From positions 1 through 54,196 of the forward strand of contig JAFXQT010000080.1 in assembly GCA_017526905.1 (NCBI GenBank): DNA of 54,196 nucleotides, in the 5' to 3' direction. The notes under the pieces are model-generated. The model saw only the letters and a program-made list of their open reading frames with translations, was not told the DNA's origin and did not search any database. The DNA is from Bacteroidaceae bacterium (GTDB lineage Bacteria > Bacteroidota > Bacteroidia > Bacteroidales > Bacteroidaceae). How positions within the stretch are numbered: the stretch's first letter is position 1; each line of letters begins with the position of its first letter. This document shows, piece by piece, positions 1 to 8,252 of the stretch. The translations under genes were made by a program, and so were the position numbers.

Positions 1-58
1 GATGGTTGTTGATTTACGGTTGGGTGCTATGAATGAAGGGTGGGTTGATTTGTTGGGT

Positions 59-130
59 ACGGTTTTCCAAGTAGGTGGAAAACCGTCAAGACGTAGGCGT
101 ATATGGTTTTCCACGTAGTTGGAAAACCAT
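59..130. repeat. Pair of near-identical hairpins
   Basis: Two hairpins lie 44 bases apart. The first (59-86) has an 11-bp perfect stem with left arm ACGGTTTTCCA and a 6-base loop. The second (103-130) has an 11-bp perfect stem with left arm ATGGTTTTCCA and a 6-base loop. They differ in the second stem pair (C-G against T-A), a compensatory change. No ORF covers them. The role is unknown; they look like a dispersed palindromic repeat rather than a terminator, because no T-run follows. Confidence 0.75.
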
Positions 131-469
131 GAAGCCCTATGATTTATGGTGCATAAGATACGACATTTTACGCGGTATTCCAAATAACACGGCTGAAAAA
201 GAAGGGGTAGATCAGGAATAACTGCGTTAATTTTTATTAAATGAATCACTTTGTGATAGCATTTCCGAGCATAAATCACTTGTGTAAGCAGAACAGAATC
301 AACAGATAAGGGTACATTAGTGATTGAGTGATTTCATTTTGCGAGGAAAACTATAAGTGCGCGCGTGCGCGCGAGAGAGACATGTAGAGGGAGAGAGACA
401 TGTAGAGGCCACGGCGCGGCTGAAGGGTGCGCAGGGCTCGGCGACAGAGATAGTCAACACCATCCGCTA
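131..469. other. Gene-free left flank
   Basis: I see no credible coding region here. The stretch holds an alternating GC/GT run (358-373) followed by a perfect 18-bp tandem duplication built on GAGAGAGACATGTAGAGG (373-390 and 391-408). The rest is A/T-rich and without recognisable structure. Confidence 0.6.
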
Positions 470-505
470 ACACGAATGGCGGCCATGCGTGGCCGCCATT
501 CGTGT
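470..505. terminator. Strong hairpin 3' of the beta-helix lipoprotein
   Basis: The 16-bp perfect stem with left arm ACACGAATGGCGGCCA and a 4-base loop lies about 20 bases beyond the stop of the minus-strand lipoprotein gene. It is well placed to end that transcript, but no T-run follows on the minus strand. It could instead be an mRNA-stabilising hairpin or a dispersed palindrome. Confidence 0.5.
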
Positions 506-524
506 GTTAGGAGCTCTCCAGGGT

Positions 525-2039
525 TCACTCCTCTGGCTCTGGCTCGGCCTCATAACAGCCTGCATCCGGAGCGCCGTCGGCCAAGCGATTTCTGCCCATA
601 CGGTCCAAAAGCAAATCCTGGCCGTAGTTGGAATCGGCTATATTGCGCATCTTCGACGTGCGCAGGGGCGTGAAGTCATAGATGAAATTGTCGGTATCGA
701 CAAGCTTGAAGTTCTTCCACGAAGCCGTTTCCTCGTCATCGTCGTATGTGATCTCAACGAAGCGGGGTGAATCGGTGACCTTTTCCGTAGCCACGAAACA
801 GTTCTTGAAAAAATATTCGAAGCGGCAGTCGGCATTGGGCAGCGAGGAACCAATCAGTACATCCTCGGCATAGCCCGTGATGACGCTGTTGATGAAGTTG
901 AGCCGGTGCAGCGCATGGTAGTCATCGCCCTCATAGTTGGCAAAATACAGCGCCGCACCACGATCGGCACTGAGCGGGTAAAACTGTGCCAACGTGCAAT
1001 ACAGGAAATCGGACAAGCCACCCGTCACCGACACGCAATGCCCCTGCGTATTGCTCACCTCTGTGTTACGCACCACGGTGCGGCAGTCCTTCAGCCGAAG
1101 GCCATCGCCGCCGATATTGTGCAGCCGGCAGGATAGCAAGGTGAGCGTGGTCAGGCTGGCGGTATCAGTGACGGTGGTGTCGCACACAATGCCAAACCTG
1201 GCACTGTGCAAATCGGTGTAGGTGAACTGATTCTCTGCACTGGTTGGGGCAATAGTGACACCTTCCCAGCGAGATGGCAGGCGGTCGTAGGTGAGATAGT
1301 CGAAGATGTGGTCGGTACGGTCGCCACGCAACACCACAGGTGCCTCGAGGGTGCCATCAGCCACCACGCGTCCGCGCACCACAAGTCCGGCCCCTTCATG
1401 GAAAAGCAGTTGGGTGCCTGCAGCAAGCGTAAGCGTAGCTCCCTGTGCCACAACAAGGCTGTCATAGACCACGATGGGACGCCCCACAGCAAGTGTGGTG
1501 TCAGCCTGTATGGTCTGCCCGCGCATGAACCATGCGTCCTGCCCGCCAGCTGTGAGCACCACCCGCTGCGTAACACCGCTCTCCAATGTGAATAGGATGG
1601 CATCCTCCACGCCCACAGGTGCATCGGCATGCTGCTCAGGCACTGTCACCTCGCAACGGACAAAGATGCTGTCACGCCGACGCACCTCGAAGTCGGTTGC
1701 CCGGTTTCCGGCCGTTCGACTTAAGTCCTGACCATCCACATTGATGCGGAAGGGACTTCCAGCCCCGCCTTCCAACCGCACTTCCCTGATCCGCAGACCA
1801 GCCTCGCCTTGGTTGCGCACAATCAAGGTCTTTGTGGCCGACGGAATGGTTGTGATGAAGGTGTCAAAACGGATAGAGTCCACACTGAACGAGAGGGTCT
1901 GCGAACGGTCGGACGTGAAATCGTCGTAATGGTCGCAGGCTGCCAAGAGGAACGGCAGGATAAAGAAGAGCGGCAGAAGGCAGATGCCATCGCGGCGGAG
2001 CGCGATGCACAGCAGCTCTATGTAACTTCTTTTTTTCAC
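525..2039 (-). CDS. Right-handed beta-helix lipoprotein
   Basis: This 504-residue predicted lipoprotein begins with a basic, hydrophobic leader ending in the lipobox-like LLAAC, so Cys34 or nearby would be lipidated after signal peptidase II cleavage. The body carries short repeats of the kind seen in parallel beta-helix proteins, such as VVRNTEVSNTQGHCVSV and FINSVITGYAEDVLIG, and ends in GAPDAGCYE, a tail common in Bacteroidales beta-helix proteins. It is probably surface or periplasmic; no catalytic motif is evident, so a carbohydrate-active role is only a possibility. It stands alone, with a hairpin 3' and a threefold 74-bp repeat directly upstream. Confidence 0.8.
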   Translation of the reverse strand: MKKRSYIELLCIALRRDGICLLPLFFILPFLLAACDHYDDFTSDRSQTLSFSVDSIRFDTFITTIPSATKTLIVRNQGEAGLRIREVRLEGGAGSPFRINVDGQDLSRTAGNRATDFEVRRRDSIFVRCEVTVPEQHADAPVGVEDAILFTLESGVTQRVVLTAGGQDAWFMRGQTIQADTTLAVGRPIVVYDSLVVAQGATLTLAAGTQLLFHEGAGLVVRGRVVADGTLEAPVVLRGDRTDHIFDYLTYDRLPSRWEGVTIAPTSAENQFTYTDLHSARFGIVCDTTVTDTASLTTLTLLSCRLHNIGGDGLRLKDCRTVVRNTEVSNTQGHCVSVTGGLSDFLYCTLAQFYPLSADRGAALYFANYEGDDYHALHRLNFINSVITGYAEDVLIGSSLPNADCRFEYFFKNCFVATEKVTDSPRFVEITYDDDEETASWKNFKLVDTDNFIYDFTPLRTSKMRNIADSNYGQDLLLDRMGRNRLADGAPDAGCYEAEPEPEE

Positions 2040-2048
2040 GATTCAGTT

Positions 2049-2290
2049 GCTTACCCGGCGGGGAACCGCCGGGCACGGTGGCTTTTCAGTTACTGTTATT
2101 GTTCAATTTTCACTTGCCACTTGCTTACCCGGCGGGGAACCGCCGGGCACGGTGGCTTTTCAGTTACTGTTATTGTTCAGTTTTCATTTGCCACTTGCTT
2201 ACCCGGCGGGGAACCGCCGGGCACGGTGGCTTTTCAGTTACTGTTATTTTTCACTTTTCACTTGCCACTCTTCACTTTTCACTTTTCACA
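2049..2290. repeat. Three tandem 74-bp repeats with GC-rich hairpin
   Basis: Units begin at 2049, 2123 and 2197, a period of exactly 74 bases. Each starts with a hairpin, CCCGGCGG then loop GGAA then CCGCCGGG, followed by CACGGTGGC and a T-rich tail. The last unit runs into a low-complexity CACTTTT track ending at the pepD stop. Related hairpins with other stem sequences occur at 12094-12113 and 46930-46950. The array sits between the 3' end of pepD and the 5' end of the beta-helix lipoprotein, both on the minus strand. Confidence 0.9.
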
Positions 2291-3731
2291 CGTTCTCCAG
2301 AATAGCCAGCAGGTGGCGCCATACCATATCAACGGTGGCAATCTCCAGCTTTTCGTCGGGCGAGTGAACGCCACGCAGCGTGGGACCGAAGCTGACCATG
2401 TCCAAGCCAGGATACTTCTCAGAGAAGAGGCCGCACTCCAAACCGGCATGAATGCCACGCACTATTGGCTCTTTGCCGAACAGCTTGCGGTATTGCTCTA
2501 CCGCCACCTTGAGCAACTGGCTGTTGGGATTGGGCTTCCAACCAGGATATCCCTCGCCTATCTCCACCTCGGCACCGGCCAATTCGAAGGCGGCAGCCAC
2601 CGTGTGGGCCATGTTCAGACGATTACTCATTAAGCTGCTGCGCTGCGATGAATTGATGCAAACCAAGCCAGGCTCTGTCTGGCGAATGCTGGCCAGGTTG
2701 CTCGATGTCTCGACCAGTTCGATATCCTGGCTCATTGCATATACGCCGTTATCCACGGCCTGTAGGGCAGTTATGATACGTCGCGAAGCCTCTTCCGGGA
2801 ACACAGTGGGCAGGGCATCGGTGCTCTCCAGCAGGAACTGCATGGAAGGCTCTGTTACATAGAACTCCTCCTGCACATCGGCAGCGAAGAGGTTCCAATC
2901 CACACGCGCCTGTTCCTTATATTCATTTGGTATAGCAACGATGGCTTCCGCCTCGCGGGGAATGGCATTGTGCAGACCTCCTGCTTGGATATCGGCCAGA
3001 CGGAGTCCATACTTCTTCATGCCATCGTAGAGGAAACGGGCCAGCAGTTTGTTGGCATTGGCACGCTTCTTGTCAATATCATCGCCGCTGTGTCCGCCCA
3101 CCAGCGCCTTGACCGTCAGTTTCAGGAAGAAGAGACCTGCAGGTGTGGTTTCAGGGGTGAAACGGAACTTGGCTTCGGTGCGGCAACCGCCGGCACAGCT
3201 CACAAAAATCTGTCCCTCGTCCTCCGAGTCGAGGTTGATGAGCATCTGGCCGGACATGAATCCGGGCTTCATGCCTTCGGCACCCGTCAGCCCCGTTTCT
3301 TCATCGCGGGTGAATACACATTCGATGGGACCATGCTTCACGGTGTCGTCCACCAGCAAAGCCATCTCCATAGCACACCCGATGCCGTCGTCGGCACCCA
3401 GCGTGGTTCCGCGTGCATGCAACCAACCGTCCTGCACATAGGTCTGGATGGGGTCCTTCAGGAAATCATGCTGCACATCGTTATTTTTCTCGCAAACCAT
3501 ATCCATGTGCGACTGCAGGATTATGGTAGGACGGTTCTCCATGCCTGGCGTTGCAGGCTTGCTGATGAGCACGTTACCCGTCTCATCCACCTTGTAGTCC
3601 AGGTGGTTCTCCTCGGCAAAGCGGCAGAGGAAAGCAATCATCTGCTCCTCATGCTTGGAGGGGCGGGGCACTTGGTTAATGCGGGCAAACATCTCGAACA
3701 CGGAGGCCGGAGTCATTTCTGTTTGATTCAT
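2286..3731 (-). CDS. pepD: Aminoacyl-histidine dipeptidase (PepD, M20)
   Basis: This 481-residue cytosolic zinc dipeptidase cleaves Xaa-His and other dipeptides. Metal-site motifs of the M20 family are visible: QSHMDMV near residue 74, GADDGIG near 112, RDEETGLTGAEG near 140 and NLDSEDEG near 165. The length matches bacterial PepD (about 485). The start at 3731 is preferred because the first residues align with the family's usual N-terminus. The gene is divergent from the small membrane protein and OmpH-type pair. Its 3' end abuts the 74-bp repeat array. Confidence 0.95.
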   Translation of the reverse strand: MNQTEMTPASVFEMFARINQVPRPSKHEEQMIAFLCRFAEENHLDYKVDETGNVLISKPATPGMENRPTIILQSHMDMVCEKNNDVQHDFLKDPIQTYVQDGWLHARGTTLGADDGIGCAMEMALLVDDTVKHGPIECVFTRDEETGLTGAEGMKPGFMSGQMLINLDSEDEGQIFVSCAGGCRTEAKFRFTPETTPAGLFFLKLTVKALVGGHSGDDIDKKRANANKLLARFLYDGMKKYGLRLADIQAGGLHNAIPREAEAIVAIPNEYKEQARVDWNLFAADVQEEFYVTEPSMQFLLESTDALPTVFPEEASRRIITALQAVDNGVYAMSQDIELVETSSNLASIRQTEPGLVCINSSQRSSLMSNRLNMAHTVAAAFELAGAEVEIGEGYPGWKPNPNSQLLKVAVEQYRKLFGKEPIVRGIHAGLECGLFSEKYPGLDMVSFGPTLRGVHSPDEKLEIATVDMVWRHLLAILENV

Positions 3732-3792
3732 AGTGGTATGCTAATTTTGGTTAAATCGTCGGGTAAAAGACGGGCTTGTACAAATGTTGGTG

Positions 3793-3800
3793 TATCTTTG
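3793..3800 (+). promoter_or_regulatory. Bacteroidetes -7 box TATCTTTG
   Basis: TATCTTTG fits the TAnnTTTG consensus and lies about 80 bases upstream of the small membrane protein at 3877. No good TTTG is found 19-21 bases upstream, so the -33 element is weak or absent. Confidence 0.5.
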
Positions 3801-3876
3801 TGCCCGTAAAAAGGCAAGGCTGCCTGCTTAATAGCGCCTGCAAAGATAAATACAAGTTATTAAACTAACGAACGAA

Positions 3877-4107
3877 ATGGCGAAATTATTGCTCATCACC
3901 CTCGCATTTGTGGCCATTGCTGTGGCATTGCTGGCCCTGAAGCTGCTGCTGAAAGGCGATTCACGCGGTCCGATGACGCACATCGGAGCCTCAAAGGCTA
4001 TGCGGCAGCGCGGCATTCATTGCGTGGAAAGCATGGATGCAACCGAACGGTTCACTTTGCAGAACAGACCGCATGCAGCAGAGCGCATCCAAACTACGAA
4101 CTGTTAA
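3877..4107 (+). CDS. Small single-span membrane protein
   Basis: This 76-residue protein has one N-terminal transmembrane helix (about residues 3-24) followed by a polar tail containing HIGASKAMRQRGIHCVES. From memory, short proteins with a similar pattern (GxxKAxRxRGIxC) occur in other Bacteroidetes, annotated only as membrane or secreted proteins. The conserved Cys and His might bind metal or form a disulfide, but this is speculation. It lies 22 bases upstream of the OmpH-type lipoprotein on the same strand, so the two are probably cotranscribed. Function unknown. Confidence 0.7.
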   Translation: MAKLLLITLAFVAIAVALLALKLLLKGDSRGPMTHIGASKAMRQRGIHCVESMDATERFTLQNRPHAAERIQTTNC

Positions 4108-4129
4108 CAAAACAATCATACACCAAAAA

Positions 4130-4750
4130 ATGAAGAAAATGCTCTTTCTGGCACTCGGTGCCGCCATGGCACTGACCGCCTGCAACAACCAAGAAGAACA
4201 ACAAACGGCAAAGGCCACCGATGCCGAGGAAGCCAACACCGGACTGCGTATCGCCTATGTAGAAGTGGATACGCTCATGAATCAGTATCAGTTCTGCCGT
4301 GACTACAACCTCGTGCTCAACAAGAAAGCCGAGAACATACAGAACACACTGGCCGAGAAGCAGCGCGCACTGCAACAGCACTACGCCGCCATGCAGAAGA
4401 AGTACGAGAGCAACGGTTTCACCACGCGTGACGAACTGGAACGTGCACAGAATTCGCTGCAAAAGGAGCAGCAGAACCTGGCCGAACTGGAACAACGTCT
4501 GGGCAACGAACTGGCTGCTGAGAATGCCAAGCTGACCGAAGAGATGCGCGACAGCATTCAGATGTTCCTAAAAACCTACAACAAGAGCAAGAAATACGAC
4601 TTTATCCTGACCAAGCAGGGCGACAATATCCTGCTGGCCAATGCCAAATACGACATCACGAATCAGGTGGTGGCTGGGCTGAACAAGCGCTACAAAGCCA
4701 AGCCCGACGTGAAGAAAGCAACGGAAAAGAAAACAGAGAAGAAAGACTGA
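4130..4750 (+). CDS. OmpH/Skp-family lipoprotein
   Basis: This 206-residue envelope protein has a lipoprotein signal (MKKMLFLALGAAMALTAC) and a long coiled coil from about residue 60 to 150, with the start IAYVEVDTL typical of OmpH/Skp chaperones. A Skp-like role in escorting outer-membrane proteins is inferred; in Bacteroidetes several paralogues exist and not all are proven chaperones. The C-terminus is lysine-rich. The ATG at 4130 is chosen over an upstream in-frame ATG at 4037 because it begins the signal peptide and because 4037 lies inside the preceding gene. prmA follows 10 bases later. Confidence 0.85.
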   Translation: MKKMLFLALGAAMALTACNNQEEQQTAKATDAEEANTGLRIAYVEVDTLMNQYQFCRDYNLVLNKKAENIQNTLAEKQRALQQHYAAMQKKYESNGFTTRDELERAQNSLQKEQQNLAELEQRLGNELAAENAKLTEEMRDSIQMFLKTYNKSKKYDFILTKQGDNILLANAKYDITNQVVAGLNKRYKAKPDVKKATEKKTEKKD

Positions 4751-4760
4751 GGGCAGCGAA

Positions 4761-5588
4761 GTGAACTATCTGGAATACCACTTCAAGATTGACCCTGCTA
4801 CCGAGGCGGCCTCCGATGTGTTGGCCGCCTTGTTGGCAGATGCCGGTTTTGAAACGTTCGAGCCCGAAGCACAAGGGCTGAAGGCCTACGTCCAAACCGG
4901 ACTGCTGAGCCAGGACACGCTGGACCGCGTGGTAGAGGACTTCCCCCTGCCAGGTGTTGCCATAAGCTACACCAAGGCTCAAGCTCCCAACGAGAACTGG
5001 AACGCCGTCTGGGAAAGTGAGACTGGGTTTGAGCCCATTACCATAGGTCGCCGCTTCGTGGTGTTTGACGACCGCTACACCTGCCCCATCCGCATCAGGC
5101 CCCAACAGGCTTTCGGAAGTGGGAGCCACGCCACCACGCAGACTATCCTGCAATGGTTGGCCACGAAGGACCTGACTGGCCGCAGGGTGATTGATGCCGG
5201 ATGCGGGACCGGCATCCTCGGCATCGCTGCAAAGTTGTGCGGGGCTGAGCATGTCTGCGGGTACGACATAGACGAGTGGTCCGTGCGCAACGCACAGGAA
5301 AACGCAGCGCTGAACGGCGTGCAGATGGATGTGCTGCTGGGCGATGCCAGCGTGCTGCAACAAGTGGCCCCCGCACACCTGCTGCTGGCCAACATCAACC
5401 GCAACATTCTGCTGGCCGACCTGCCTGCATTCTCGGCACATGTGCTGCCGGGCGGACAGATGGTGCTGTCGGGCTTCCTTGCAGCCGATGTTCCGCTGCT
5501 CGTCGAAGCGGCACACGCAGTAGGCATGAACACCGAAGAACAACGTGCCAACGGCGATTGGCAGATGCTTGTATTCACCAAGAAATGA
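4761..5588 (+). CDS. prmA: Ribosomal protein L11 methyltransferase (PrmA)
   Basis: This 275-residue cytosolic enzyme transfers methyl groups from SAM to ribosomal protein L11. The SAM-binding loop DAGCGTGILGIAAKLCGA starts near residue 145, and LLANINRNIL near 208-217 matches the family's N-[IV]-x motif. The start is GTG at 4761, which gives the N-terminus MNYLEYHF expected for Bacteroidales PrmA. The stop is followed after 7 bases by the class III fbp start, so the two are probably translated from one mRNA. Confidence 0.93.
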   Translation: MNYLEYHFKIDPATEAASDVLAALLADAGFETFEPEAQGLKAYVQTGLLSQDTLDRVVEDFPLPGVAISYTKAQAPNENWNAVWESETGFEPITIGRRFVVFDDRYTCPIRIRPQQAFGSGSHATTQTILQWLATKDLTGRRVIDAGCGTGILGIAAKLCGAEHVCGYDIDEWSVRNAQENAALNGVQMDVLLGDASVLQQVAPAHLLLANINRNILLADLPAFSAHVLPGGQMVLSGFLAADVPLLVEAAHAVGMNTEEQRANGDWQMLVFTKK

Positions 5589-5595
5589 GCCAGAC

Positions 5596-7611
5596 ATGAA
5601 AAACGTTTCCAACTATTCTGATGTCGATCTGCGCGTGCTGCAACTCTTGTCGCAGACCTTCCCAACCATTGCAGCAGCCTCCACCGAGATTATCAACCTG
5701 CAAGCCATACTGAACCTGCCCAAAGGAACGGAGCACTTTATGGCCGACATACACGGCGAGTACGAGGCGTTTCTGCATATACTGAGAAATGCGTCGGGCA
5801 GCATTAAGCGCAAAGTGAAAGAACTCTATGCCGATACGCTGAGCAAGGAGGAACTGCGCGAATTGTGCACACTCATCTATTACCCCGAACAGAAACTGGA
5901 ACTGCGCCACGCCGCACAGGACACGGCCGACCAAGCGGACAATACGTTCTATGCCAGGACACTGGAACAGCTCATTGCTGTGTGTCAGAGTGTGTCCAGC
6001 AAATACACACGATCCAAAGTGCGCAAAGCGCTGCCGGCCGAATTTGCCTATATCATCGAGGAATTGCTGCACGAATCGCCCAGCGACCACGACAAGAAGG
6101 CGTATTTCAATGGCATCATCGAGAGTATCATACAAACAGGACGGGCCGATGCCTTCATCATTGCACTGGCCAACGTGATCCAACGGCTGGCAGTGGACCA
6201 GATGCACATCCTGGGCGACATCTACGACCGCGGCCCAGGCGCACATATCATCATGGACAACCTGTGCCAACTGCACAACGTGGATATCCAATGGGGCAAC
6301 CACGACGCGCTGTGGATGGGGGCTGCAGCAGGCAACGACTGCTGCATAGCCAACGTGCTGCGCCTCTCACTGCGCTATGGCAACTTGGCCACGCTTGAGG
6401 ACGGCTACGGCATCAACCTTGTGCCGCTGGCCACCTTTGCCATGGACACTTACAACACCGATCCGTGCGACCTCTTCGGCCCCCGCTTGGACAAGGACGA
6501 CACCACACACAACGAGAAGACACGGCGGCTCATTGCACAGATGCACAAAGCCATCAGTATCATTCAGTTCAAGCTGGAGTCGCAAATGATCCTGCGCCGC
6601 CCCGAGTGGCACATGGAGGACCGCCTGGTGCTGCAGTACATCGACAAGGAACGCGGCCTGTTTGTGCGCGATGGGCATGAGTACGAGATGACCGACACCT
6701 TCTTCCCCACCATCGACCCGGCCCACCCGTTCGATCTCACCCAAGAGGAGGCCGAGCTGGTGCGCCAACTGCACCACTCCTTCCGCGTGTCGGACAAACT
6801 GCAGAAACATATCAAGTACCTCTTCACACACGGCTGCATGTATGCCATCTGCAACGGCAACCTACTCTTTCACGCCTCCGTGCCCCTGCATCCAGACGGC
6901 ACGCTCAAGGAGGTGGAACTGAATGGGCAGCGCTACAGCGGCCGACAACTGATGCACCACATAGGCATGGTGATGCGGGCAGCCTTCAACCAGGACACAC
7001 CACACGACGAGAAACGCTTTGCCCGCGACTTCTTCTGGTATCTGTGGTGCGGCCAGGACTCGCCCCTCTTTGACAAGGCACGAATGGCCACTTTCGAACG
7101 CTACTTCCTGCGCGACAAATCCACCCACGAAGAGGCTAAGGGCAACTACTACCTGCTGCGCAACGACCCCACGGTGTGCGACCGCATCCTGGATGCCTTT
7201 GGCGTGGAGGGGCCCAACCGCCACATCATCAACGGCCATGTGCCTGTGCATGCCAGTCGCGGCGAAAGTCCCATCAAGGCCGACGGACGGCTGATGGTGA
7301 TCGACGGCGGCCTGTCCAAAGCCTATCACGGCGAAACCGGCATCGCGGGCTACACGCTGGTGTATCACAGCCGTGGGTTCGAACTGATTCAGCACGAGCC
7401 ATTCACCAGCACGGCCGTGGCCATCAGCGAGGGCACAGACATTCGCTCATCCAAGCAAATAGTGGAGCTGTCCGGACGTCGGCTCCTGGTGCGCGACACT
7501 GACAAAGGGCGCGAGCTGCAGGCACAGATAGCCGAACTGCAGCAACTGCTCTATGCCTACCGCCACGGCATCATCAAAGAGCAGTCGCAGCGCATGGGCA
7601 CCAACGCATAG
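5596..7611 (+). CDS. fbp: Fructose-1,6-bisphosphatase class III
   Basis: This 671-residue enzyme hydrolyses fructose 1,6-bisphosphate in gluconeogenesis. Metallophosphatase motifs are clear: ADIHGEYEAFLHIL near residue 50, LGDIYDRGPGAH near 205, WGNHDALWMG near 228 and GHVPVHAS near 540. The length matches class III enzymes of Firmicutes and Bacteroidetes. An upstream in-frame ATG at 5545 is rejected because it lies within prmA; the ATG at 5596 gives MKNVSNYSDVDLR, the usual start. rpiB follows, so sugar-phosphate enzymes are clustered. Confidence 0.95.
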   Translation: MKNVSNYSDVDLRVLQLLSQTFPTIAAASTEIINLQAILNLPKGTEHFMADIHGEYEAFLHILRNASGSIKRKVKELYADTLSKEELRELCTLIYYPEQKLELRHAAQDTADQADNTFYARTLEQLIAVCQSVSSKYTRSKVRKALPAEFAYIIEELLHESPSDHDKKAYFNGIIESIIQTGRADAFIIALANVIQRLAVDQMHILGDIYDRGPGAHIIMDNLCQLHNVDIQWGNHDALWMGAAAGNDCCIANVLRLSLRYGNLATLEDGYGINLVPLATFAMDTYNTDPCDLFGPRLDKDDTTHNEKTRRLIAQMHKAISIIQFKLESQMILRRPEWHMEDRLVLQYIDKERGLFVRDGHEYEMTDTFFPTIDPAHPFDLTQEEAELVRQLHHSFRVSDKLQKHIKYLFTHGCMYAICNGNLLFHASVPLHPDGTLKEVELNGQRYSGRQLMHHIGMVMRAAFNQDTPHDEKRFARDFFWYLWCGQDSPLFDKARMATFERYFLRDKSTHEEAKGNYYLLRNDPTVCDRILDAFGVEGPNRHIINGHVPVHASRGESPIKADGRLMVIDGGLSKAYHGETGIAGYTLVYHSRGFELIQHEPFTSTAVAISEGTDIRSSKQIVELSGRRLLVRDTDKGRELQAQIAELQQLLYAYRHGIIKEQSQRMGTNA

Positions 7612-7683
7612 CGCCCCCCAGCCTGCCAACCATTCAACAAGAACTACAATCAAAAAACCTTCATCATAACTCACATCACCACC

Positions 7684-8124
7684 ATGGACATCAAGACAAT
7701 CGGATTGGCCAGCGACCACGCCGGCTTCCAGCTGAAACAATTCGTGAAACAGTATCTTGAACAACACGGCTATGCCTATAAGGACTACGGCACCTACACC
7801 GAGGAGTCGTGCGACTACTCGGACTTCGGCCATGCGCTGGCACGCGGCATAGAAGCCGGCGAGGTCTATCCAGGCATCGCCATCTGCGGCTCTGGCGAAG
7901 GCATCAACATGACACTCAACAAGCACCAGAGCATCCGTGCAGGCCTCTGCTGGATTCCGGAGATTGCCCACCTGATTCGCCAGCACAACAATGCCAACGT
8001 ATTGGTCATGCCCGGCCGCTTCATCGACAACGACATGGCCGCCAAAATCATGGACGAGTTCTTCGCCACCGAATTTGAGGGTGGCCGCCACCAAAAGCGT
8101 ATCGACAAGATTCCCGTTTGCTAA
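7684..8124 (+). CDS. rpiB: Ribose-5-phosphate isomerase B
   Basis: This 146-residue enzyme interconverts ribose 5-phosphate and ribulose 5-phosphate. Family signatures are ASDHAGFQLK near residue 9, ICGSGEGINMTLNKH near 65 (containing the catalytic Cys) and HNNANVLVMPGRFI near 100. The length is normal. It lies 72 bases after fbp with an A/C-rich spacer and is probably the last gene of the run, since hairpins and a convergent gene follow. Confidence 0.95.
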   Translation: MDIKTIGLASDHAGFQLKQFVKQYLEQHGYAYKDYGTYTEESCDYSDFGHALARGIEAGEVYPGIAICGSGEGINMTLNKHQSIRAGLCWIPEIAHLIRQHNNANVLVMPGRFIDNDMAAKIMDEFFATEFEGGRHQKRIDKIPVC

Positions 8125-8140
8125 GTGGCCCCACCACCAG

Positions 8141-8176
8141 GAACAGCTGTGCCAGCCATCGCTGACACAGCTGTTC
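8141..8176 (+). terminator. Hairpin after rpiB
   Basis: GAACAGCTGTG (8141-8151) pairs with CACAGCTGTTC (8166-8176); four further pairs (CAGC/GCTG) form inside after one mismatch. Flanking C-rich and G-rich stretches can extend the stem. It lies 17 bases after the rpiB stop. No strong T-run follows, so it may act as a processing or stability hairpin. Confidence 0.6.
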
Positions 8177-8202
8177 ACGTTTCTGGGTGGGAACACAAAA
8201 AA

Positions 8203-8237
8203 AGGAGGTGAACACCTCTGATTGATGTTCACCTCCT
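8203..8237 (-). terminator. Intrinsic terminator of the TPR protein gene
   Basis: The 12-bp stem AGGAGGTGAACA/TGTTCACCTCCT has an 11-base loop. Read on the minus strand it is followed directly by a run of seven T. It lies 15 bases beyond the stop of the minus-strand TPR gene and is a textbook rho-independent terminator. Confidence 0.88.
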
Positions 8238-8252
8238 ACATGATATCGGTCA

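Noticed and set aside
59-130. CRISPR with palindromic repeats
   Set aside because: Only two copies, differing from each other, with a short gap.
4037-4129. N-terminal extension of the OmpH-type lipoprotein
   Set aside because: It overlaps the preceding gene and would bury the lipoprotein signal.
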